A DNA stretch of 11,915 bases from an uncultured Anaerovibrio sp. (GTDB lineage: Bacteria > Bacillota > Negativicutes > Selenomonadales > Selenomonadaceae), in contig CACZYN010000030.1 of the NCBI GenBank assembly GCA_902785445.1, forward strand, positions 1 to 11,915. The letters run 5' to 3'. The number at the start of each line of letters is the position of its first letter. Position 1 is the stretch's first letter. The translations under genes and the position numbers were made by a program. Below, in pieces: positions 6,253-11,915 of the stretch. The notes beneath the pieces are model-generated. The model was not told the origin of the DNA. It was given only the letters and a program-made list of their open reading frames with translations, and made no database searches.

Positions 6253-7335
6253 ATGTACAAAATGCTTATAACGGGTGCAGGCAGTGCCCAGACAAATGGT
6301 GTGGTTAATTGTCTTTTGGACGACAGTGAGGACTGTGAAATTATTGGCGTGGGTTCTGATCCATATGATCTGATGTTTTGCCGCGCTCACAAAAGATATT
6401 TAATACCTCATAGTACCAAGCCGGAGTACAAAGAGGTATTTTTGAAAATTATTGATATGGAAAAGCCTGATATAGTTCATTTTCAGCATGATGTGGAAAT
6501 GGCGATAGCTTTGAAATTTGCAGATGAAATCAAGGCCAGGGGCTGTAAACTCTTTGTTCCGGATTATGAAACCATTGATACTTGCGTATATAAGTATAAA
6601 TCCTGGCAAAAATTTAAGGCAGCCGGGGTAAAGGTTCCGGAAAACCTTGTTATCCATACAGAATCAGATTTGCAGCAGGCATTTAAGGATTTAACTGACG
6701 GACAGCAGCCAATTTGGTTTCGCCCAATGATTATTGGCAATGCTGGCAAGGGCGCTTTTGTCACTGCTGATATAAGTGAAGCAAAAGAAAATTTGGATAA
6801 TGTACATGGCTGGGGAAATTATATGGCAGCAGAGTATCTGCCCGGTGAAAACATGACCTGGCTTTCTATTTGGGATAATGGTGAGCTGATTGTGGCTCAA
6901 GGCAGAAAGCGGGGAGGCTGGGCATACAGCTCCATGAGCATGAGCGGCGTAACCGGTATCACCAAAATTGGCATGACCTACTCCTCACCAGAATTGGATG
7001 AGATTGCTATTAATTGCTGCAAGGCTGTGGCTACTGATAATAAACCTCATGGTATTTTTGGCGTGGATTTGAAATGTGACCGCAATGGGATTCCGAATCC
7101 TACTGAAATAAATATTTCCCGTTTCTTTGCCACAGTTGAATTCTTTGAAAAGGCAGGACTGAATATGCCGGCAATTTTTAAGAATTTGGCTCTTTATGGG
7201 AAAAAGCCGGAGCTTTTAAAAAAACTAAATCCTTTGGCAGACGACCTCCTGTGGCTTCGCTCCTTGGATGACCGCCCTATCCTGACCACCAGGGAGAGGA
7301 TGGAAGAAACTCTTATTGATTGGCATAATATCTGA
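6253..7335 (+). CDS. ATP-grasp ligase, CarB-like
   Basis: A 360-residue ATP-grasp protein. The N-terminal pre-ATP-grasp domain starts MYKMLITGAGSAQTNGVVN, a Rossmann-like glycine turn. Next come KYKSWQKFKAAGVKVPENLV (start of the ATP-grasp N-subdomain), the glycine-rich PIWFRPMIIGNAGKGAF loop, EYLPGENMTWLSIWDNGE, and the metal-binding FGVDLKCDRNGIPNPTEIN (Asp and Glu-x-Asn). These enzymes join a carboxylate to an amine through an acyl phosphate, or make carbamoyl phosphate-type intermediates. In a polysaccharide operon, linking an amino acid or other acid to an amino sugar is a reasonable inference, but no substrate can be read. ATG 6253 has AAGGAAAG at 6238-6245, 7 bases upstream, and is preferred over TTG 6232, which touches the previous stop and has no site. 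Confidence 0.86.
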   Translation: MYKMLITGAGSAQTNGVVNCLLDDSEDCEIIGVGSDPYDLMFCRAHKRYLIPHSTKPEYKEVFLKIIDMEKPDIVHFQHDVEMAIALKFADEIKARGCKLFVPDYETIDTCVYKYKSWQKFKAAGVKVPENLVIHTESDLQQAFKDLTDGQQPIWFRPMIIGNAGKGAFVTADISEAKENLDNVHGWGNYMAAEYLPGENMTWLSIWDNGELIVAQGRKRGGWAYSSMSMSGVTGITKIGMTYSSPELDEIAINCCKAVATDNKPHGIFGVDLKCDRNGIPNPTEINISRFFATVEFFEKAGLNMPAIFKNLALYGKKPELLKKLNPLADDLLWLRSLDDRPILTTRERMEETLIDWHNI

Positions 7336-7345
7336 GGTGTCCACA

Positions 7346-8284
7346 ATGATGAAATGGCAAAAAAAAGGAAAAATATTTGATCATAATACATTTGATATTC
7401 CTTGGTTCAAGAAAAATGCCATGATGCCGCTGCCCTATGTGTATGATGATAAAACACTGCGGATTTTTGCCACTTTCTGTGATGATGAAAATATTGGCCG
7501 TATAGGGTATGTTGATGTGGACATAAATTGTCCGTCAAAGATTCTGGGGTATAGCAAGGAACCAATTATAGATGTTGGTGAACCAGGAGCTTATGATGAC
7601 AATGGTGTGGTAACGGGGTCCCTTTTTGAAAATGAAGACGACCTCTATTTATTTTATTCTGGTTATCAGCTTTGCCGGAAAATTCCTTATATGATTTTTT
7701 CCGGGGCGGCCCTCAGCACAGATGGGGGTAATTCTTTCAAAAAATTGCATTCTGAAGTGCCGATGCTGGACAGAATACCATGTGAAAACACATTTAGATG
7801 TGTACCGAATATTATCCAGCAAGGTACCACATTTAAAATGTGGTACCATGCTAATTGTATTTCACAATTAGCATGGTTAAAGAATAAAGATGGAAAATTA
7901 CAACCCCGTTACGCAGAGAAATATTTGGAATCAAAGGAATTGCTTCGTTGGTCCGGTGCCGGGGAAAGCGTATTGGATTTTTCCGACGATGATGAACATG
8001 GTCTTTCCATTGGCAGTATTTGGCTGGAAGATGGCATTTATAAGTGCATTTACAGCGTGCGTTCATTGTCAAAGGGCTATCGCCTGGGTTATGCAGAATC
8101 CAAAGACGGCAAGGACTTTCAACGAATGGATGAAAAACTGAATCTGGATGTGACACCTGGAGATTTTGACAGTGAAATGATGTGCTATGCCAAATTAATC
8201 AAATTGCCTGATAAGACATATATTTTTTACTCCGGCAATCATTATGGAATGGCTGGTATAGGTTATGCAGAACTTATGGAATAG
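7346..8284 (+). CDS. Five-bladed beta-propeller, glycoside-hydrolase-like protein
   Basis: A 312-residue protein with repeated blade-like units of the GH32/GH43/GH62/GH68/GH130 type. Repeats of the style YVYDDKTLRIFATFCDDEN, NEDDLYLFYSGYQLC, TTFKMWYHANCIS, EDGIYKCIYSVRS and PDKTYIFYSGNHYG each combine a short loop with an aromatic strand. Lone Asp and Glu residues in blades (for example in GAYDDNGVV and DFDSEMMCY) could be catalytic, but I cannot assign a triad. There is no signal peptide, so the protein is predicted cytosolic, which is odd for a glycosidase; a role in trimming or phosphorolysis of a nucleotide- or lipid-linked sugar, or a non-catalytic role, is possible. GAGGTG at 7334-7339 supports ATG 7346 (or ATG 7349). 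It sits in the operon between the ligase and the glycosyltransferase. Confidence 0.7.
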   Translation: MMKWQKKGKIFDHNTFDIPWFKKNAMMPLPYVYDDKTLRIFATFCDDENIGRIGYVDVDINCPSKILGYSKEPIIDVGEPGAYDDNGVVTGSLFENEDDLYLFYSGYQLCRKIPYMIFSGAALSTDGGNSFKKLHSEVPMLDRIPCENTFRCVPNIIQQGTTFKMWYHANCISQLAWLKNKDGKLQPRYAEKYLESKELLRWSGAGESVLDFSDDDEHGLSIGSIWLEDGIYKCIYSVRSLSKGYRLGYAESKDGKDFQRMDEKLNLDVTPGDFDSEMMCYAKLIKLPDKTYIFYSGNHYGMAGIGYAELME

Positions 8285-8292
8285 GGGATTAT

Positions 8293-9258
8293 ATGAGTAA
8301 GGTATCCGTATTGGTATCTATATACAAAAATGAAGCGAACATTTTGCCATTTTATGAGGATTTTATGGCCAATATAGTTCCCGCCTTTAAAGAGGCAGGG
8401 GACGACTATGAGCTGATTATGATAAATGATGATTCGCCTGATAATTCCTGGCAGGTTATGAAGGAGCTGGCAAAAAAGGACGACCACATTAAACTTTTGC
8501 GCCTTTCCCGCAATTTTGGAGCCATTTCTGCCACTTTCACGGGACTTAATTATGCCACAGGAGACTGTATCACCGTAAAGGCTTGTGACTTGCAGGAACC
8601 AGCGGAGTTGACAGTTCGTATGTATCATGAGTGGAAGAAGGGGGAAAAAGTTCTTTTTGCAGTGCGTGAGGCCCGCAGCGATGGCTTTATTAACGATTTC
8701 TTTTCCAACACATATTATTTTATTATGAGGAAATTGATTATTCATAGCATGCCAAAGGGTGGCTTTGATATCTATACCATTGATAAACAGGTAAAAGACC
8801 AAATCGTGGCCATGAATGATAAAAATTCCAATATTGCCCTTCAGCTTATGTGGTTGGGATTTCACCCCAAGAAGCTTTATTATGAGCGCAAGGCTCGGGA
8901 AATTGGCAAGTCAAGTTGGACTTTGGCCAAGAAAATAAAACTTTTTACTGATTCAATTTTGGCCTTTTCTTATGTGCCTATTAGGTTTATGACAGGAACT
9001 GGAGTGTTGTTTTTACTATTTTCCATCCTCTGGAGCCTGAATATTTTATGGGCAAGGTTCCATAACTTGATACCAGTACAGGGTTATACAAGCTTGCTGG
9101 TTGTTTTGCTGTTTTCCTCTGGCCTTATAATGTTTACATTGGGGATTTTGGGGGAATATATATGGCGCACCATGGAAGCTGCAAGAAATCGTCCGCAGTT
9201 CGTGGTACGGGATGCTGTTGGTTTTGGTGAAAAATCCTTGGGGGAGGGCGTGCAATGA
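8293..9258 (+). CDS. Family 2 glycosyltransferase with two C-terminal membrane helices (GtrB/ArnC/DPM1-like)
   Basis: A 321-residue enzyme with an N-terminal GT-A fold and a C-terminal membrane anchor. Such proteins transfer a sugar from a nucleotide to undecaprenyl or dolichyl phosphate at the inner face of the membrane. VSVLVSIYKNE starts the nucleotide-binding fold, INDDSPDNS carries Asp46-Asp47, and ACDLQEP (Asp99-Pro103) is the DxD-region equivalent. It differs from the usual DLQDPPE in having Glu102 where Asp is common and KAC before it. GKSSWTLAKKIKLFTDS precedes the anchor as in relatives. Membrane helices lie at about residues 232-255 and 265-290. The start has AGGGG at 8283-8287, 5 bases upstream. 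It overlaps the next gene by 4 bases. It is probably the step that loads the operon's sugar on a lipid carrier, as ArnC and GtrB do. Confidence 0.92.
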   Translation: MSKVSVLVSIYKNEANILPFYEDFMANIVPAFKEAGDDYELIMINDDSPDNSWQVMKELAKKDDHIKLLRLSRNFGAISATFTGLNYATGDCITVKACDLQEPAELTVRMYHEWKKGEKVLFAVREARSDGFINDFFSNTYYFIMRKLIIHSMPKGGFDIYTIDKQVKDQIVAMNDKNSNIALQLMWLGFHPKKLYYERKAREIGKSSWTLAKKIKLFTDSILAFSYVPIRFMTGTGVLFLLFSILWSLNILWARFHNLIPVQGYTSLLVVLLFSSGLIMFTLGILGEYIWRTMEAARNRPQFVVRDAVGFGEKSLGEGVQ

Positions 9259-10934
9259 TAGTAGCAAGCTATATTGCAAAATTCTTGCGTGACCATGGAG
9301 TTGCCCAGATTTTTGGCTTTGATGGCAGTATGATGCTTAAAATTGCTGATGAAATAGACTTGCTTGATGGCATTGAATATTTGCAAAATTTCCACGAGCA
9401 GGGATCCGCCTTTGCGGCAGATGGATATGGTAGGGCAAAGAATATCATGGGAGCAGCCCTGGTTACCTCCGGGCCAGGGGCCATTAATGCATTGGCGGGC
9501 TGTGGAGATGCTTATTTAGATTCTATCCCTCTTTTGATTATTACAGGAAATGACCGTCTCAGTCATATAGTTAACAATCCTGGAGTCAGACTCAATGGCT
9601 TTCAGGATTTGGATATTGTCAGTGTGGTTAAGCCTATAACAAAATATGCCGTCCAGATAACTGACCCGGCCAAGCTGGCCTATGAGCTGGAAAAAGCTTT
9701 CTTCATAGCCAATGATGGGCGTAAAGGACCGGTGCTTATTGATGTTCCGATGGATATTCAGTTTGCTGAGGTTTCGGATAATATGGAACATTATGAAGGC
9801 ATAACCAGCGTACCCAATATATTGCCAGATATCATAGATGATGTATGTAGGGAGCTGTATGCTGCCCAAAGACCTGTAATCATTGCGGGGGGCGGTATTC
9901 AGACTGCCAATGCCCAAAAAGAACTGGAGGAATTTGTTAAGAAAACCAATATTCCGGTTGTGACCACCTTAAATGGCCACGGAGCAACTGGTTTGGCCTT
10001 GGGAGCCAGCGGATTTTACGGCTTGCCGGAGGCGAATTTGGCTCTGCACTATGCTGATGTGGTCCTTTCTATGGGGACAAGGTTTGGGGAACAACAGTGC
10101 GGTAAGTTTCCGGATAAGTACACCCGTGGCAAGATTATACATGTTGATGTTGACGAAAAAGAGTTTAACAGAGCTTTGCCTGCCTATATGAAGGTGCTGG
10201 GGGATGTAAAGGAGTTTCTTGTTAAGCTTAATGCATATATTGATGTCAAGTGCCTAAATAACTTCGATGGCTGGTATGACCAAATATATAAGTGGCGGGA
10301 AAGATATGGTAAGGTGCTTCACAATAATCTGGTTGGTCTGGATCCATTAAATGTAGTGGAACATATTGGGCTGGCAGTGCCAGAGGATACCATTTTCACC
10401 AACGATGTAGGGCAAAATACAATGTGGGTTTGTCAGGGCTTGCGCCCAAGGGGAACTCAGAGATTGCTTACGTCCAGTGGCTATGCCTCCATGGGATTTT
10501 CTTTGCCGGCGGCTATTGGTGTCAAGACCGCGTTCCCTGATAGAACAGTGGTGTCATTTTCCGGTGATGGCGGTTTCCAGATGAACCTGCAGGAGCTCCA
10601 ATACGTAAAGCTTCGGGGCTTGAATATCAAGTTTGTGGTATTTAACAATAATACTTTGGGTATGATGCGCGAAGTCCAACGGATTTATTACAATAATAAT
10701 TTTGTGGGTAGCAATGAAAAAGAATTTGCCTGTGTGGATTTGGAGAAATTGTCCAAAGTATATGATTTGGAATATTTTGAGCTGAAATCAGAGCAGGATT
10801 TTCCTGCTTTGGATGAGTTTTTGAATCATTCAAAGGCAGGAATAGTTGATTGCCGCCTGCCAATTGATACTTATGTGAAGAATTGGAATGAATTTATGCA
10901 GGAGTACCCGGAGGCATTCACAGATGAGTTATGA
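9255..10934 (+). CDS. Thiamine-diphosphate-dependent enzyme, acetolactate-synthase-like
   Basis: A 559-residue protein with the full three-domain layout of acetohydroxyacid-synthase relatives. The N-terminal pyrimidine-binding domain has NFHEQGSAFAADGYGRA with Glu48 as the catalytic glutamate, followed by VTSGPGA and SIPLLIITG. A central domain contains GTRFG. The C-terminal PP-binding domain has SGDGGFQMNLQELQ (Asp438) ending in FNNN (464-466), the GDG...NN thiamine-diphosphate motif. No regulatory-subunit gene accompanies it and it lies inside a sugar operon, so it is probably not for branched-chain amino-acid synthesis. A plausible role, by analogy with YerE, is transfer of a two-carbon acetyl unit from pyruvate to a keto-sugar, or decarboxylation of a keto acid to feed the acyltransferase. 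GGGGAGGG at 9241-9248 precedes the ATG, which overlaps the glycosyltransferase stop. Confidence 0.88.
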   Translation: MIVASYIAKFLRDHGVAQIFGFDGSMMLKIADEIDLLDGIEYLQNFHEQGSAFAADGYGRAKNIMGAALVTSGPGAINALAGCGDAYLDSIPLLIITGNDRLSHIVNNPGVRLNGFQDLDIVSVVKPITKYAVQITDPAKLAYELEKAFFIANDGRKGPVLIDVPMDIQFAEVSDNMEHYEGITSVPNILPDIIDDVCRELYAAQRPVIIAGGGIQTANAQKELEEFVKKTNIPVVTTLNGHGATGLALGASGFYGLPEANLALHYADVVLSMGTRFGEQQCGKFPDKYTRGKIIHVDVDEKEFNRALPAYMKVLGDVKEFLVKLNAYIDVKCLNNFDGWYDQIYKWRERYGKVLHNNLVGLDPLNVVEHIGLAVPEDTIFTNDVGQNTMWVCQGLRPRGTQRLLTSSGYASMGFSLPAAIGVKTAFPDRTVVSFSGDGGFQMNLQELQYVKLRGLNIKFVVFNNNTLGMMREVQRIYYNNNFVGSNEKEFACVDLEKLSKVYDLEYFELKSEQDFPALDEFLNHSKAGIVDCRLPIDTYVKNWNEFMQEYPEAFTDEL

Positions 10935-11739
10935 TACAGTGTTCTTTGATTTGGATGGCACTTTGGTTGACCCATGTCCGAGATTATATCGTCTGTTTGC
11001 TGAGCTGACTGGCTGTGAGCTGACCTACGATGAATATTGGCAACTAAAAGGCAAGGGCCTGCGCCAAAGAGCGATGCTGGAGCACATTGGTTACCAAGGT
11101 GATGCTGATAGATTTAGCAAGAAATGGCTAGACCAGGTGGAGAGGGAAGATTTATTAAAGGAAGATATAATTTTCCCGGATGTACTTTCTGTATTGGAAA
11201 AGCTCTATGCCCAGGGCCTGAAAATATATGTGGTAACTAACCGTCAGTCCTTTGAGGGCATGAGGCGCGAACTCAATTGGCTGGGATTAGGCGACTATTT
11301 TACACAGTTGGTCACTACCAGACAGCAGATGCCAAAAGCCGAAGCCGTGAAACAAGCTGGAATTAATTATCAAAGAGGAATTTTTGTCGGAGACAGCAAG
11401 GAAGATATGGAGGCTGCTAGAAATTTGTCTGTAAACAGTGTCCTCATTCAACGGAAGGATAAAAAGACTGACTATACAGAGCCCGAAAACCAAGCAGGCA
11501 GCTGGACTGATATCGTCATAGACGGCGAGGTCTACGGCAGGGCTTTAAGGACACACAAAAACGTAAAGCCTGTATTCATATCCGTGGGAAACTTCATATC
11601 CCTTGATACCGCCTGCGATATTGCTATGAAACTGACTGACAAGGAAAGCCATATCCCTATCCCCACACGTTTAGCCGACCTGGAAACCCATTGTGCAAGA
11701 GAAGCTCTGAGAAATGATGAGCCTGCTCCCAATGTCTGA
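10924..11739 (+). CDS. HAD phosphatase fused in frame to an endonuclease V C-terminal fragment
   Basis: A 271-residue chimera. Residues 1-199 are a complete HAD-family phosphatase of the phosphoglycolate-phosphatase type: motif I FFDLDGTLVD (Asp9, Asp11), motif II VVTNRQ (Thr105), Lys138 in MPKAEAVK, and motif IV FVGDSKEDMEAA (Asp157, Asp161), with a helical cap between. In this operon it may remove phosphate from a sugar intermediate. From about residue 200 the protein reads GEVYGRALRTHKNVKPVF, ISVGNFISLDTACDIAM and PIPTRLADLETHCARE. These match the C-terminus of endonuclease V, whose relatives read KPVFVSxGHxxSLETA and PEPTRxAD. The active-site part of endonuclease V is missing, so that half cannot cut DNA alone. 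Codons become richer in C-ending forms after the junction near 11515. GGAGG at 10910-10914 fixes ATG 10924, which overlaps the TPP gene by 11 bases. Confidence 0.85.
   Translation: MSYDTVFFDLDGTLVDPCPRLYRLFAELTGCELTYDEYWQLKGKGLRQRAMLEHIGYQGDADRFSKKWLDQVEREDLLKEDIIFPDVLSVLEKLYAQGLKIYVVTNRQSFEGMRRELNWLGLGDYFTQLVTTRQQMPKAEAVKQAGINYQRGIFVGDSKEDMEAARNLSVNSVLIQRKDKKTDYTEPENQAGSWTDIVIDGEVYGRALRTHKNVKPVFISVGNFISLDTACDIAMKLTDKESHIPIPTRLADLETHCAREALRNDEPAPNV
11508..11739 (+). pseudogene. nfi: Endonuclease V 3' remnant (C-terminal ~72 codons) inside the HAD gene
   Basis: The last 72 codons of the HAD reading frame align by eye with the C-terminus of endonuclease V: an RT-x(2,3)-VKP strand, an ISVG turn, a SLDTA helix, and PxPTRxAD near the end. 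Asn occupies the position where many relatives have His (SVGH). The upstream two thirds, with the catalytic Asp and Glu residues, are absent. The simplest reading is a resident nfi gene truncated at its 5' side when the sugar cassette recombined in, leaving the tail in frame with the HAD gene. Confidence 0.72.
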
Positions 11740-11741
11740 AC

Positions 11742-11786
11742 AACAAAACAAGCGTAAACCCCCAAAAGGTTCACGCTTGTTTTGTT
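11742..11786 (+). terminator. Rho-independent-type terminator of the sugar operon
   Basis: The arms AACAAAACAAGCGTAAACC (11742-11760) and its near-perfect complement (11768-11786) form a 19-base-pair stem with one mismatch and a 7-base loop, directly after the stop codon at 11737-11739. The 3' arm ends TTGTTTTGTT, giving the T-rich tract, and the A-rich 5' arm could also serve transcription from the other side. It may originally have been the terminator of the truncated nfi gene. Confidence 0.85.
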
Positions 11787-11832
11787 ATTATGGCAACACC
11801 GCACAGAGATTGCGGCGCAGATACGCAGTCAG

Positions 11833-11911
11833 ATTTTTCGGCAGATTGTGCAGAAATTTTGCAGGCATACTGACGTATGTCAAAAAATTTATGTGCAAGA
11901 TGCCGGAAAAT
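11833..11911. repeat. Long imperfect palindrome at the right edge of the window
   Basis: Bases 11833-11870 and 11875-11911 are near reverse complements around a TGAC centre. The inner CATAC/GTATG and the outer TTTTTCGGCA/TGCCGGAAAA pair well, with scattered mismatches and about one bulge between. A smaller CCGCA/TGCGG inverted repeat lies just before it (11799-11815). There is no ORF of note. It resembles dispersed intergenic palindromes or a miniature inverted-repeat element and may extend beyond the window. Confidence 0.6.
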
Positions 11912-11915
11912 ATGC

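Noticed and set aside
8263..8865. 200-residue open frame on the minus strand
   Set aside because: It lies wholly opposite the clearly conserved glycosyltransferase gene, has no ribosome site or recognisable motif, and is explained as an antisense shadow.
10888..10923. Twelve extra residues on the HAD protein
   Set aside because: The start is inside the TPP-enzyme gene, while GGAGG at 10910-10914 clearly serves ATG 10924, which also gives the standard HAD N-terminus close to the DLDGT motif.
1..11915. CRISPR array, tRNA/rRNA genes, transposase or integrase
   Set aside because: I saw no regularly spaced direct repeats, no cloverleaf-like or rRNA sequence, and no recombinase motifs on either strand.

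Overview
Every convincing gene lies on the + strand, in two blocks separated by about 465 bases of non-coding DNA. The organism is probably a low-to-moderate-GC member of the Firmicutes. The overlapping genes, strong GGAGG-type ribosome sites and complete dlt system fit that. The palindromic tail at 11787-11915 reminds me of intergenic repeats in Selenomonas/Anaerovibrio-type Negativicutes (outer-membrane Firmicutes), but this is memory and inference, not a search result.

Block 1 (1-2924) is a D-alanylation (dlt) operon. It holds the C-terminal end of dltA (cut by the window edge), then dltB, dltC and dltD, and finally a 47-residue ORF that overlaps the end of dltD. I identify that ORF as a DltX-type microprotein because it has one membrane segment and ends exactly in FVYNNF, matching the FIYNxF-type C-terminus of DltX. 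DltA activates D-alanine and loads it on DltC, DltB takes it across the membrane, and DltX and DltD finish transfer to an envelope polymer. Having dltX last instead of first is unusual.

The gap (2925-3389) holds a decayed coding fragment, a strong hairpin that may end dlt transcription, and a run of ten G residues. The G run lies inside the 18-base spacer of a plausible extended -10 promoter just upstream of block 2, so it could be a phase-variable switch.

Block 2 (3390-11739) is a tightly packed eight-gene operon with overlaps or gaps of at most 21 bases. It encodes a PLP sugar aminotransferase (DegT/DnrJ/EryC1), a FemAB/GNAT-like acyltransferase, a SAM methyltransferase, a CarB-like ATP-grasp ligase, a beta-propeller glycosidase-like protein, a two-TM polyprenyl-phosphate glycosyltransferase (GtrB/ArnC/DPM1 type), an acetolactate-synthase-like TPP enzyme and a HAD phosphatase. 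Together they look like a cassette that builds an unusual acylated or methylated amino sugar, possibly branched or carrying an amino acid, and loads it on a lipid carrier. No flippase, polymerase or nucleotidyltransferase is present, so other genes must supply those steps.

The last gene is a chimera. Residues 1 to about 199 are a complete HAD phosphatase, and the last 72 residues match the C-terminus of endonuclease V (nfi). This suggests the cassette's right edge was formed by recombination into a resident nfi gene. A terminator hairpin follows at 11742-11786, then a long imperfect palindrome reaching the window end.
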